A stretch of DNA of 64,000 bases. It comes from Burkholderiales bacterium (lineage in GTDB: Bacteria; Pseudomonadota; Gammaproteobacteria; Burkholderiales; SG8-39). The DNA is taken from positions 1 to 64,000 of the forward strand of contig JADLAV010000020.1 in the NCBI GenBank assembly GCA_020848075.1, in the 5' to 3' direction. The position numbers were made by a program, and so were the translations under genes. Below, piece by piece: positions 1 to 8,017 of this stretch (position 1 is its first letter; every line of letters starts with the position of its first letter). The notes beneath the pieces are model-generated. The model did not search any database, was not told the DNA's origin, and worked only from the letters and a program-made list of their open reading frames with translations.

Positions 1-989
1 AGCCCTTCGCGAAGGCTCGAAGCTGCCCCCGGGTGCGTTCGGGCAAGGGAATGTGCCAGGCGATCGAGTTGACGCTTGGCAAGGACGGGGTCCTTCGTGT
101 CCCAGGCGTCCTTCAGGGCGCGGCTGACGCTCGCATGGAGCTCCTCGGGCAGATGCTCGATAACGTTTCGACGCTTGTGCACTTGGCAGCGCTGAACGAG
201 CGCCGAGGCGCCAAAGGTCTCGACGATTGCCCGTCGCAGCGCCTTGGCGCCGTCGATCACCCACAGTCGCGGAGAGTCGGCTTCGAGCCCCCGGTCGATC
301 AGCTCCGAGAGCAACGCTCGAACGACGCGAGCGTTCTCGGTGCTGCCCTCGCGAAGCCCCAGGACGTGCTTCTTGCCCGTGGCGTCAAAGCCCAGGGCGA
401 CGAGCACCACGCGCTCGTCGAAGTGGATACCGTCGATCATCACTACCGGCATCGCGACCTTGATCGGTTGGGCAAGCCACTTGGCGAGCTGCTCGGTGCT
501 CAAGGCGACGAAGCGCCGCGACACGGCGCTGCGCGACACCGAGCGCTGCGCCTCGGTCTCGGGCAGGCAATCGAGCGTGCCGCGGTAGCGGCGCGTGGAC
601 ACGCCCGCCGCGATCGCCGAGACTGTAGCGACGTTGAGCGGGTCGACTTGGCTGGCCCACTCAAACGTGGGCAGCGACAGCTCCTGTGCCCAGAGCGAGC
701 GCGCTCGAGGGCGCCGGATGCCGATCCGGCGCCCACCCAACACGATCGAACTGCGAGTGTGCCCGCCGCGATAGGCCGTGCGGGTCGTATTGGGTGCGCC
801 CTTGGGTCCACAAAGCGCCGTGCGCTCGGCTTCCATCATTGCCCCGAGCACCGCCTTGCCCGCGTTGACGCACAGCCCGAAGAAGGCGCTTCGCACATCG
901 CGCAGCACCCCTGCGACTGGCAATGAGAGCTGAACCTGGGCATACTCAGCGGCAAACTTCGTCCGTAGCGACTTCATGAGAGACTTCAT
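1..989 (-). CDS. IS256-family (mutator-type) transposase, C-terminus beyond window
   Basis: This is a DDE transposase that catalyses cut-and-paste or copy movement of its own IS. About 329 codons are visible. The motif VMIDGIHFDE (near residue 184) holds the first catalytic Asp, WVIDGAKALRR (near residue 245) the second, and RCQVHKRRN is the C-x2-H signature typical of IS256 members. LARTHPGAASSLREG near the window edge is also family-typical. The catalytic Glu is expected about 100 residues after the second Asp and so lies outside the window. The start is the ATG at 989; a second in-frame ATG at 977 is equally possible. No frameshift was seen in the parts I read, so it may be functional, although its upstream IS end seems to be missing. 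Confidence 0.85.
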   Translation of the reverse strand, partial: MKSLMKSLRTKFAAEYAQVQLSLPVAGVLRDVRSAFFGLCVNAGKAVLGAMMEAERTALCGPKGAPNTTRTAYRGGHTRSSIVLGGRRIGIRRPRARSLWAQELSLPTFEWASQVDPLNVATVSAIAAGVSTRRYRGTLDCLPETEAQRSVSRSAVSRRFVALSTEQLAKWLAQPIKVAMPVVMIDGIHFDERVVLVALGFDATGKKHVLGLREGSTENARVVRALLSELIDRGLEADSPRLWVIDGAKALRRAIVETFGASALVQRCQVHKRRNVIEHLPEELHASVSRALKDAWDTKDPVLAKRQLDRLAHSLARTHPGAASSLREG

Positions 990-1003
990 CTTGGTGGCTC
1001 CTT
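1..1003 (-). mobile_element. Partial IS256-family insertion sequence
   Basis: A minus-strand IS256-family transposase runs off the left edge of the window. Only 14 bases separate its start codon from the 5' end of the neighbouring group II intron at 1004. A normal IS256-type element has a terminal inverted repeat and leader some tens of bases upstream of the transposase, and no room is left for that here. The right end is therefore missing, or was cut off when the intron and the IS came together. Confidence 0.7.
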
Positions 1004-1354
1004 GTGCGCCGGCTAAACCGGCGAGGTGTTGTGAATGAAAGAGTCATACGGTGAAGGTGTAGCGACCCACACCGGCCCCGAGTCATGCGGAGCCGCTCGC
1101 AAGGGCGGCGTCGAAGCGTTGACAGGGGTACGTGCGGGCCGGGTATTCAGCCGCGAAAGAGACTTCCTCCGGGGTGCCGACGCTGTAAGGAGAAGCGCAA
1201 GGCCACACCCGGCGCATCGATATCGCGAGATGCGCCGGGACCCCGCGCGGTCACAGACCCCGTGCACGCACGGAAACACCTCGCGCGGGAGCCGGGAGAT
1301 CCCTTGTTCGCCCAGAGCAACGGGCCGTGTCGGGAAGTCGAAAGACGCACGCCG

Positions 1355-2833
1355 ATGATGTACGGACAAGGGAAGTCGGACAGGACCGCAGTACCTGCGA
1401 AGTCGCCGAACAAGGCCGGGCAACCGGTGGCGGAGGCGATGGAGGGAAGGGGCTTGGCCAAAGGGAACCTGCCCGAGCAAAACGCGCTCCGGACGTTGAG
1501 CCGGGAAAGCGTGCGCAGTGCGCTCGAGCGGGTACGTCAAGCGGCAAAGAAGGATAGGACCAAGCGGTTCACCGCGCTCCTGCACCACGTCTACAGCCTG
1601 GACACGCTGCGTACGGCCTACTTCAGCCTGAAGAAGGAAGCCGCCCCGGGCGTGGACGGCGAGACTTGGCGCCACTACGGCGAGGGGCTGGAAGAACACC
1701 TCCAGGACCTCGCGGAGCGGCTCAAGCGGGGAGCGTACCGGGCAAGGCCGGTGCGTAGGGTCTACATCGCCAAGGACGGCGGCGGGCAACGCCCGCTGGG
1801 CGTTACGGCGCTGGAAGATAAGATCGTCCAGCGTGCCGCTGTCGAGGTCTTGAACGCCATCTACGAGACGGACTTCCTCGGGTTCTCGTACGGGTTTCGC
1901 CCCGGTCGCAGCCAGCATGATTGTCTGGATGCGTTGTATGTGGGGATGCTCACGAGGCCGGTGAACTGGGTGCTCGATGTGGACATCCGTGGGTTCTTCG
2001 ATTCGATCGATCACGGCTGGCTGGTGAAGTTCATCGAGCACCGCATCGCAGACCGGCGCGTCGTGCGGCTGATCCAGAAATGGCTGAACGCCGGCGTGCT
2101 GGAGGACGGCAAGCGCACGCGCATGGAGGAAGGTACGCCGCAAGGCGGCAGTGCATCGCCGCTGCTGGCCAATATCTACCTTCACTACGCGTTTGACCTG
2201 TGGGTGCGGGCATGGCGTCGAAAGCACGCGCGCGGCGAGATGATCGTCGTTCGTTACGCCGACGATATCGTGCTCGGCTTCCAGGTGAAGTCTGATGCCG
2301 AGCGGTTCCAGGCGGAGCTGACCGAACGGTTGGCGAAGTTCTCCCTGGAGCTGCATCCCAAGAAGACGCGGCTGCTGGAGTTCGGCCCGTACGCGGCTGC
2401 GCGCCGAGCCCGCCGTGGCTTGGGCAAGCCCGAGACGTTCAACTTCCTTGGCTTCACGCATATCTGTGCGACCAAGCGGAGCAACGGACGCTTCACGGTG
2501 CTGCGTCAGACGATGCGCAAGCGCCTGCAGGCGAAGCTGCACGCGGTGAAGACCGAACTGCGGCGGCGTATGCATGAGCCCGTCCCGGTGCTCGGCCAGT
2601 GGTTGGGTGCGGTGATAAGTGGGCATCTGCGCTATTACGGCGTGCCCATGAATCACCCGGCGTTGCATCTGTTTCGCTTCCAGGTCGCTCGCCTGTGGCA
2701 TCGCGTGCTGTGCCGGCGCAGCCAGAATGGTCGCGTCCGCTGGGAGCGTATGCGTCGCCTCATCCGGCGCTGGTTGCCACTTGCCCGCGTGTGCCATCCC
2801 TACCCCCTACGCCGCATGGGCGTCATCACCTGA
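1355..2833 (+). CDS. ltrA: Group II intron reverse transcriptase/maturase
   Basis: This 492-residue intron-encoded protein would splice the intron RNA and copy it into DNA targets. The RT core is visible: GVDGETW near the N-terminus, FLGFSYGFRPGRSQHD, VLDVDIRGFFDSIDH, GTPQGGSASPLLANIYLHY and the catalytic YADD in VRYADDIVLGF. The C-terminal maturase (X) domain follows, with HLRYYGVPMNHPAL. No HNH endonuclease domain is present, so retrohoming would rely on replication-fork or single-stranded targets, as is usual for endonuclease-lacking introns. ATG at 1355 and ATG at 1358 are both possible starts. The frame is intact, so activity is plausible. Confidence 0.93.
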   Translation: MMYGQGKSDRTAVPAKSPNKAGQPVAEAMEGRGLAKGNLPEQNALRTLSRESVRSALERVRQAAKKDRTKRFTALLHHVYSLDTLRTAYFSLKKEAAPGVDGETWRHYGEGLEEHLQDLAERLKRGAYRARPVRRVYIAKDGGGQRPLGVTALEDKIVQRAAVEVLNAIYETDFLGFSYGFRPGRSQHDCLDALYVGMLTRPVNWVLDVDIRGFFDSIDHGWLVKFIEHRIADRRVVRLIQKWLNAGVLEDGKRTRMEEGTPQGGSASPLLANIYLHYAFDLWVRAWRRKHARGEMIVVRYADDIVLGFQVKSDAERFQAELTERLAKFSLELHPKKTRLLEFGPYAAARRARRGLGKPETFNFLGFTHICATKRSNGRFTVLRQTMRKRLQAKLHAVKTELRRRMHEPVPVLGQWLGAVISGHLRYYGVPMNHPALHLFRFQVARLWHRVLCRRSQNGRVRWERMRRLIRRWLPLARVCHPYPLRRMGVIT

Positions 2834-2838
2834 GGCAA

Positions 2839-2911
2839 GAGCCGGATGCGGGAAATCCGCTCGTCCGGATCTGTGGAGGGGGTGATCAGTAATGGTCATT
2901 CCTACTCCGAC
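2839..2911 (+). other. Group II intron domains V and VI
   Basis: Domain V starts at GAGCCGGATGCG (2839) and folds back through GGAAAT onto CGCTCGTCCGGATCTG. It carries the AGC catalytic triad near its base and the GAAA-type loop. Domain VI spans about 2875-2911: GGAG pairs with CTCC, and an unpaired A at 2904 is the expected lariat branch point, seven bases before the proposed 3' splice site. These features were read by eye and not modelled. Confidence 0.75.
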
Positions 2912-3194
2912 CCATGCGATGCAACGCGACGAGCGAGCGCCAGGTGACCGGTGGAATGGCGAGATAGATCGCGCAACTGAGCGCGAGGAACGCCTTCCAC
3001 CAGCCGAGGAGCGGCGTGAACGCGAGCACCGCAACGACGACGAGGCACTGCAGACCGTAGCTCGCGTAGCTTGCGACGATCAGCGCCCGCCCGGAGCGGA
3101 GCTGCCCGAGCCCGTACAGCACGCCGTAGCCGAACGCGAGCAGCACGAACAGGCCGAGCAGGCTCGCGGTGACGAGCATCTGAACGGCACTCAT
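2886..3194 (-). CDS. Small membrane protein of the nor operon, C-terminus overwritten by the intron
   Basis: This 102-residue hydrophobic protein has about three predicted transmembrane helices (residues 7-30, 37-60 and 64-88). Its ATG at 3194 overlaps the norB stop (ATGA), so it is translationally coupled to norB. It occupies the place of norH-type or norE/F-type accessory proteins, but I do not recognise a named family. The last seven codons (RSRNDHY) and the stop lie inside the group II intron, so the native C-terminus has been replaced. The core helices are intact, so the protein may still work. Confidence 0.7.
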   Translation of the reverse strand: MSAVQMLVTASLLGLFVLLAFGYGVLYGLGQLRSGRALIVASYASYGLQCLVVVAVLAFTPLLGWWKAFLALSCAIYLAIPPVTWRSLVALHRMGRSRNDHY

Positions 3195-4582
3195 GCCGGC
3201 GCGAGCACTGCGATGGCGCGCTTGCGCCGCCCGACCCGTAGCAGGTCCACCACCAGCCACACGTAACCCGTCGCGAAGATGAGTCCGAAGCCGAGCCGTG
3301 CGACCATCCCTTCGACGAACCAGGAGCTGCTCTGTCCGGCGATGAACGCCTCGAGCGTCGAGCCCCCGATGGCACGCTCGTAGAACGCCTGCGCCATGCC
3401 GGCGACCAAGAGCGAGCCGACCATCCCGAGCAGGCCGACGTTCAGGAGCGCAAAGGGCCACTTCCAGCCCCCCCCGTCGAACGTCGCCGCACCGCGCGCG
3501 TGCTGCAACGCGAGATAGATGATCGAGATGACGCTGCAGGCATACGCACCCCAGAAGGCGAAGTGACCGTGCGAGACGGTCCACTGCGTGCCGTGCGAGT
3601 AGAGATTGATCTGCGGCAGCGTCATCATGAAACCCCACATCCCGCCGCCGATGAAGTTGCCGAACGCCGCCGCCATCAGCCAGTAGAGGCTCGGCTGGTT
3701 GGTGGTCTTCATGTGCTGCGTGCCGGCATCGTAGACCGCGTGGATCACCATGCCGAGCAGCGGCAGCGGCTCGAACGCCGAGAACAGGCCGCCGATCGCC
3801 AGCCAGTACTTCGGCGTGCCGATCCAGAAATAGTGGTGGCCGAGGCCGAGGATCCCCGTGCCGAGCACCAACCCCACCTCCACGTACAGCCAGATCTCGA
3901 CGATGCGCCGCGGCGTGTTGAGGAGCTGCATCAGCGCGAGCGCCGTGATGCAGCCGATCAGCACCTCCCAGGTCGCCTCGACCCACATGTGCACCAGCCA
4001 CCACCACCAGTACAGGTCCTCGGACATGTTCGCCACTGCCGGGAACGCGTCGAGGTAGAGCACGACCAGCGGCACGAGGCCGAGCATCATCACCGCGATG
4101 ACTCCGGTGATCCTGCGTGCCTTGATCACGGTGGCGACGATGTTGTAGGAGAACACGAGCATCACCAGCACGATGCCGATTGCCGCCCAGCGGGGCGCCT
4201 CGACGTACTTGCGACCCTGGTTGACGAGCCACATCGCGGCCTCGTCGCTGCCGCCGTACTGCACGAAGATGAACACGAGGAACACCACGGCCACCGCGGC
4301 GCACAGGATCCAGAACATGACCTCGCCGAGCTTCACACCCACCGTCTCGCGTCCCAGCTCTCCCGGTAGGAACCAGTAGATGGCGCCGATGAAGCCCATG
4401 AGCAGCCAGAGGATCAGCGCGTCGATGTGGATGATCTTCGCCAGGTTGAACGTGAAGTGTGGGAAGAGGAACTGCGGGTGCACGAAATCGGTGGCCGCGA
4501 TCAGTCCGCCGATCACCATGATGCCGAAACCGACGATCGCCGCGGTGAAGTACTTCAGCGCCAGGCGCTGCGATTGGTACAT
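3191..4582 (-). CDS. norB: Nitric oxide reductase catalytic subunit NorB
   Basis: NorB is the 12-helix haem b/b3-FeB subunit that reduces 2 NO to N2O at the cytoplasmic membrane, taking electrons from NorC. The protein is 463 residues, normal for the family. HMWVEATWE contains the conserved glutamates near the FeB site. GLGHHYFWIG carries the His-His pair for FeB, SHGHFAFWG the haem-ligand histidines, and IIHIDALILWLL an N-terminal haem b histidine. The ATG at 4582 is chosen over upstream codons because GGGGAAGAG sits just before it. norC lies immediately upstream and a small membrane gene overlaps downstream. Expression is probably controlled from the palindrome in front of norC. Confidence 0.93.
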   Translation of the reverse strand: MYQSQRLALKYFTAAIVGFGIMVIGGLIAATDFVHPQFLFPHFTFNLAKIIHIDALILWLLMGFIGAIYWFLPGELGRETVGVKLGEVMFWILCAAVAVVFLVFIFVQYGGSDEAAMWLVNQGRKYVEAPRWAAIGIVLVMLVFSYNIVATVIKARRITGVIAVMMLGLVPLVVLYLDAFPAVANMSEDLYWWWWLVHMWVEATWEVLIGCITALALMQLLNTPRRIVEIWLYVEVGLVLGTGILGLGHHYFWIGTPKYWLAIGGLFSAFEPLPLLGMVIHAVYDAGTQHMKTTNQPSLYWLMAAAFGNFIGGGMWGFMMTLPQINLYSHGTQWTVSHGHFAFWGAYACSVISIIYLALQHARGAATFDGGGWKWPFALLNVGLLGMVGSLLVAGMAQAFYERAIGGSTLEAFIAGQSSSWFVEGMVARLGFGLIFATGYVWLVVDLLRVGRRKRAIAVLAPA

Positions 4583-4610
4583 GGCTCTTCCCCTTTCCCG
4601 TCCTGCCGCG

Positions 4611-5669
4611 TCAGCGCCCGGCGCGCGCTGCGGCGATCGCGTCCGCCTGGACGATCGCCCCGGCATGATTGCCGAACGAATTGCGCTCGAACGTGACGAT
4701 CGCGGCGATCGCCGGATCTTCGAGTTGTGCGCCGAACGCCGGCATCGGCGTACCGGGAATGCCGTGCAGGACGATGTCGATATGCTGCTTCAAGGGCCCT
4801 TCCACGATCTTGCCGTCCTTGTAGAAGCCGCGTTCGGCGAGCGCCGCCAGCATCGGCTCGGCAGCCGAGAACGGCTGCCCGGCCGCGAGCGGCGGGAAGG
4901 TGCCGGCAACCCCGAGGCCGTTCGCCTGATGGCAGGCGGCGCATTGCGCCAGGTAGGCCTTCTTGCCTTCTGCCATGAGTTGCCGCTCGGTGAGCGCTCC
5001 GGTTGCGGCGGCTGGCGCCCCGGCGTGTGCGGCGAGCGCCTCTGGCGAGGCCTGCGGGCCCGCGCTCGCCGTCCTGATCATGCCGAAGTTCGCCGGGAAG
5101 CCGTTCGCGTCCACCGCCGACATCCATTTCAGGTATGCCACCACCGCCACTGCTTCGTCCCAGGTGATCGAGAGGTTCGGCATCATCCGGCTCCAGGTCG
5201 GATAGGTCTCCGGGTGCATGAGGAACTCCGCCATCGCACCCTCGCGTGTCTTCTGCTGCGTCATCGGCATCCACGTCCGCTCCCATGCCGGGTCGAGCCA
5301 TGCCTTGGTCAGATCTGGCCCGTAGTAGGCGCCGTTGCCGAAGAAGGTGTGGCAGTCCATGCACGCGCGGCTCTGGATGACGAGCTTGCCCTTTTCGATC
5401 AAGGCCCGGGCTTCGAGCTCCGTGTAGGGGCGATCGAACAGGAGCTGCTCCCCGCCAATCACGGGCTTGTCGTAGCCGGCATCGGCATCGTAGGCGTAGC
5501 CGATCTCGCGATTGATGACGGTATACGCCGGTACCTGCGCGCCGCCCTCGCGGATCACCTCGAGGCTGTCGACGGTCAGGAACACGAGCACGACCAGCAT
5601 CACGATGGTCATGCTGATCGCACCCGCACGCCAGAAGGCGGGGTCGCTCGCACTGGATGCCGGTGACAT
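4611..5669 (-). CDS. norC: NorC cytochrome c subunit fused to a second cytochrome c domain
   Basis: This membrane-anchored electron donor to NorB has 352 residues, against about 150 for ordinary NorC. An N-terminal anchor (residues 14-33) is followed by a NorC domain with haem site C103-C106-H107 and the nearby GPDLTKAWLDPAWE stretch. An Ala/Pro-rich linker (about 203-225) leads to an extra class-I cytochrome c domain with C243-C246-H247 and a Met ligand around 309 (GTPMPAF). That last domain resembles the cytochrome c tail found on some oxidase subunits II. The ATG at 5669 has GAGAGG before it. A single uninterrupted frame indicates a true fusion, which could replace a soluble cytochrome c donor. 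Confidence 0.88.
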   Translation of the reverse strand: MSPASSASDPAFWRAGAISMTIVMLVVLVFLTVDSLEVIREGGAQVPAYTVINREIGYAYDADAGYDKPVIGGEQLLFDRPYTELEARALIEKGKLVIQSRACMDCHTFFGNGAYYGPDLTKAWLDPAWERTWMPMTQQKTREGAMAEFLMHPETYPTWSRMMPNLSITWDEAVAVVAYLKWMSAVDANGFPANFGMIRTASAGPQASPEALAAHAGAPAAATGALTERQLMAEGKKAYLAQCAACHQANGLGVAGTFPPLAAGQPFSAAEPMLAALAERGFYKDGKIVEGPLKQHIDIVLHGIPGTPMPAFGAQLEDPAIAAIVTFERNSFGNHAGAIVQADAIAAARAGR

Positions 5670-5743
5670 CGACAACCTCTCGTCGGGATCGGTGGGCAGC
5701 GCATCTTCACACACCTTCGGTCTCGGAACCGTGCGTCGAATCA

Positions 5744-5757
5744 TTGATCTCGCGCAA
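5744..5757. promoter_or_regulatory. NnrR/DNR/FNR-like operator between norC and the DUF3330 gene
   Basis: TTGATCTCGCGCAA has a perfect TTGAT half-site and a CGCAA half-site around a 4-bp centre. It lies 75-88 bp upstream of the norC start and 62-75 bp upstream of the divergent DUF3330 gene, so it could serve either direction. Similar sequences occur at 8546 and 14011. Crp/Fnr-family regulators of denitrification recognise TTG-N8-CAA palindromes; which one binds here is an inference. Confidence 0.6.
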
Positions 5758-5818
5758 TCAGCCAATGCATCGCGCCAGCGCGCTGACGGGCTTAGACTTC
5801 GCCTTGGAGGTTCCGGAG

Positions 5819-6043
5819 ATGACACGCTTTCTCGAATCGCAGTCATTTTCTCGACTGGGAAGGAGCACGGTCCGCGAACCCGGTGAACTTACCCGCTGCC
5901 ACAATTGTCTGCGGGAAGTGCCGCGATCGGTGGCGACGATGGCCGAAGGGTCGGACTACGTGTTTCATTTCTGCGGCGCGGAGTGCTTCGCGCAATGGTA
6001 CGAACGGCGGCGACACGGTCGGAACCCGGCGCGCGACGCATGA
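5819..6043 (+). CDS. DUF3330-like small zinc-ribbon protein
   Basis: This 74-residue protein has CHNCL near residue 27 and HFCGAECFAQWYE in the C-terminal half. The two Cys pairs suit a small zinc-binding fold of the DUF3330 type. No function is established. GGAGG lies eight bases before the ATG at 5819, which supports this start. The stop overlaps the ATG of the next gene (ATGA), so the two form a coupled pair. The pair diverges from norCB across the palindrome at 5744, which hints at a role in NO metabolism or metallocentre handling. That last point is inference. Confidence 0.65.
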   Translation: MTRFLESQSFSRLGRSTVREPGELTRCHNCLREVPRSVATMAEGSDYVFHFCGAECFAQWYERRRHGRNPARDA

Positions 6044-6309
6044 ATCGCCCGCTCGACGCGCCGCCGGACCGAATAGCCGTCGAGCGCGAGCGGATCGACT
6101 TGCTCGTGCAGCGCGACGGGATCGCCGCGGCAATGCAGTGGGTCGAGCGCACGATGCGCATTTACCGGCGCGCGGTACTCAACCGGCATCACTACGCGAG
6201 TCGCGACGAATATCGGCGCAGGTTCATCCGCTCATACTGTGCGTTCAAGGCGTGGCTCGCGAGCGTCGCCAGCTCGTCAAACCCCGCTGGCTCGTCAATC
6301 GGTGAATGA
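6040..6309 (+). CDS. Conserved-looking small hypothetical protein
   Basis: This is an 89-residue basic protein, largely helical in appearance, rich in Arg (VERERIDLL, MQWVERTMRIYRRAV, YRRRFIRSYCAFK). It has no signal peptide or membrane helix. It is translationally coupled to the DUF3330-like gene. I do not recognise the family. Shared divergent control with norCB is the only functional hint. The C-terminal tail after KAWLASVA is low-complexity and may not be part of the fold. Confidence 0.6.
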   Translation: MNRPLDAPPDRIAVERERIDLLVQRDGIAAAMQWVERTMRIYRRAVLNRHHYASRDEYRRRFIRSYCAFKAWLASVASSSNPAGSSIGE

Positions 6310-6426
6310 CGTACTGAGCCGTGCGATCGAGTCGACCGGGTTCGGGATGGTGCAGGCGGTGATAAGGCGGTAGCATAATGTTACGTCTGTGCGCTCAAAT
6401 CTTCGCTCGCTTCAAGGGAGACTCCT

Positions 6427-6648
6427 ATGGCACGCATCGTGAAACGCACCTGGCACGAACCGTACAAGCTCGTCATCGGCGGCGAGGAGAAGCACATCTG
6501 CCGCTGCGGGCTCTCCAAGAACCAGCCCTTCTGCGACGGCTCACACAAGCTCACCCGCACCGAGGACGACAACAAGCTCTACTGGTACGACGCCGACGGC
6601 AAGCGGCACGAGTGTCCGGACGACTTCCCCGGCATCCGGAGCTACTGA
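6427..6648 (+). CDS. CDGSH-type iron-sulfur protein
   Basis: This 73-residue protein contains CRCGLSKNQPFCDGSH, a perfect match to the CDGSH motif whose three Cys and one His hold a redox-active [2Fe-2S] cluster (mitoNEET family). AGGGAG at 6415 precedes the ATG by six bases. It has no membrane anchor, so it should be cytoplasmic. The next gene downstream is a flavin/NAD(P)H reductase, a possible electron partner. The role is unknown in detail; Fe-S or redox stress handling fits the neighbourhood. Confidence 0.88.
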   Translation: MARIVKRTWHEPYKLVIGGEEKHICRCGLSKNQPFCDGSHKLTRTEDDNKLYWYDADGKRHECPDDFPGIRSY

Positions 6649-6685
6649 TGGCTGTGCATCCGAAGGCGGTAGCAGGGGCCTCGAG

Positions 6686-7408
6686 ATGAGCGTCCACGAA
6701 GTGCGGCTCCTGCGGCGCGAGAGCGTCGCCGAGGGGACGATGGCGTTCCATTTCTCGCGGCCGGCGGGCTTTGAGTTCAGTGCCGGGCAGTCGCTGCTCC
6801 TCAGCCTGATCGCGCCGCCCGAGACGGACGGCGAGGGTGACAGCCGTACCTTCACGATCGCGAGCGCTCCGCACGAGCCGGACCTGATGATCGCGACGCG
6901 CATGCGCGATACCGCGTTCAAGCGCGTGCTCAAGTCGCTGGCGCTGGGCACGGCGCTCGCGATCGACGGGCCGGCCGGCGAGATGGTGCTCGAGCCGGAT
7001 GCGAGCCGCCCGATCGTGTTCCTCGCCGGGGGGATTGGCATCACGCCCTTCCGCTCGATGGCGCTGCACGCCGCGCACGCCGGGCTCGCGCACCGTATCG
7101 TGCTCTTCTACGGCAACCGGCGGCGCGAGGACGCGGCATTCCTCGGCGAGCTGCAGGATACCGAGCGCCGCAACCCGAACTTCCGCCTCGTCGCCCTCAT
7201 GTCCGAGCCGGAGAAATCGGCGCAACCCTGGAACGGCGAGACCGGATTCATCCGCCGCGAGCTGATCGAGCGCCACGTGCCCGAGCCGAAGTCCGCCATT
7301 TACTACTTTGCCGGTCCGCCGGCGATGACCGGGGCAATGCACGCGCTGGTGGAAGAGCTCGGCCTCGGCGAGCAGGCGATGCGCTACGAGGAGTTCTACG
7401 GCTACTGA
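6686..7408 (+). CDS. FAD-dependent NAD(P)H oxidoreductase of the ferredoxin-reductase superfamily
   Basis: This 240-residue protein has the two-domain FNR layout. An FAD barrel carries RTFTIASAP (residues about 53-61, the RxxS-type flavin motif), and a nucleotide-binding domain has GGIGITPFRSM (about 113-123) and FAGPPAMTGAM near the C-terminus. It has no Fe-S or globin domain of its own, so it must pass electrons to a separate partner. The adjacent CDGSH protein is one candidate. It lies 37 bases downstream of that gene on the same strand and is probably co-transcribed with it. Confidence 0.85.
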   Translation: MSVHEVRLLRRESVAEGTMAFHFSRPAGFEFSAGQSLLLSLIAPPETDGEGDSRTFTIASAPHEPDLMIATRMRDTAFKRVLKSLALGTALAIDGPAGEMVLEPDASRPIVFLAGGIGITPFRSMALHAAHAGLAHRIVLFYGNRRREDAAFLGELQDTERRNPNFRLVALMSEPEKSAQPWNGETGFIRRELIERHVPEPKSAIYYFAGPPAMTGAMHALVEELGLGEQAMRYEEFYGY

Positions 7409-7433
7409 CGCCGCCGGCCTGTCCTGAGCCTGT

Positions 7434-7736
7434 CTACCCGTAGACCAGCGCGCCGACGATGATCGCCGCATCGAGGCTGACCCAGCCGATGCATGGTAGA
7501 TAGATGTTGCGATCGCCTTGCAGCACGCCGTGCCAAAGCCAGAGCAAGGCCGAGACGAGATACGCGCTCCAGGAGATCACGGATACCCCCGCTGCCTGGT
7601 GTCCGACCCAGATCGTGAGCACCTGCGGAACCGTCAGCAGCATCGTGATGATCGACGCGACCCCGAGTACGCGGCGCAACGCCGGTGGCGTCGCCGATTC
7701 CCGCTGGTCGTCGGGGGGACCGTGGTGCGGCTCCAT
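7434..7736 (-). CDS. SemiSWEET-like (MtN3/PQ-loop) transporter
   Basis: This 100-residue protein has three hydrophobic helices. The PQ motif in LLTVPQVLTIW and the segment GVSVISWSAYLVS are typical of bacterial SemiSWEET proteins, which dimerise to form a small sugar or metabolite uniporter in the inner membrane. The ATG at 7736 is preceded by GGAGAGAGAG. It is convergent with the FNR-like reductase. The substrate cannot be told from the sequence. Confidence 0.75.
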   Translation of the reverse strand: MEPHHGPPDDQRESATPPALRRVLGVASIITMLLTVPQVLTIWVGHQAAGVSVISWSAYLVSALLWLWHGVLQGDRNIYLPCIGWVSLDAAIIVGALVYG

Positions 7737-8017
7737 GGCTCTCTCTCCTCGACTGAATTCGTGCAGCTACCCGCGAAACGAGCGACCTGCTCCGCCCCGG
7801 GCCCGAGTCAGGGCGCCCTGAGCTTGTGAATGGCAGAGGCGGCGAACAACGGCATACGTGACCGTGGCGCTCTCCCGGTGCCGCCGCAAGAGCTACGACA
7901 CCGAGTTTGGCGCCGTACCGGAAGCAGTCCCTTGCTCGGCTCTTTGCGGTTATCTCGGCAGTCGTCGCCTCGGAGGAGACGCGAACTTGAGCACGAGCAT
8001 CTGACGGTGCGCGCCGG

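Larger units (their letters stand above)
1004..2911 (+). mobile_element. Group II intron, apparently full length (about 1.9 kb)
   Basis: The 5' end has the group II signature GTGCG at 1004, followed by a stem CGCCGG/CCGGCG with loop CTAAA. The intron encodes a maturase/RT. After the stop codon comes a classic domain V hairpin and then a domain VI with a bulged A at 2904. Counting seven bases from that A puts the 3' end at 2911, ending in AC. The host genes differ on the two sides: IS256 upstream, the minus-strand nor operon downstream. The intron lies antisense to the nor genes. The ends are inferred from motifs, not from an aligned family. Confidence 0.8.

Noticed and set aside
33-926. A 297-codon plus-strand frame at the window start
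   Set aside because: It is the shadow of the IS256 transposase, which reads cleanly on the minus strand with its DDE motifs.
1013-2797. A 594-codon open frame on the minus strand across the group II intron
   Set aside because: It is the antisense of the reverse transcriptase, shows no domain, and arises from the codon bias of GC-rich DNA.
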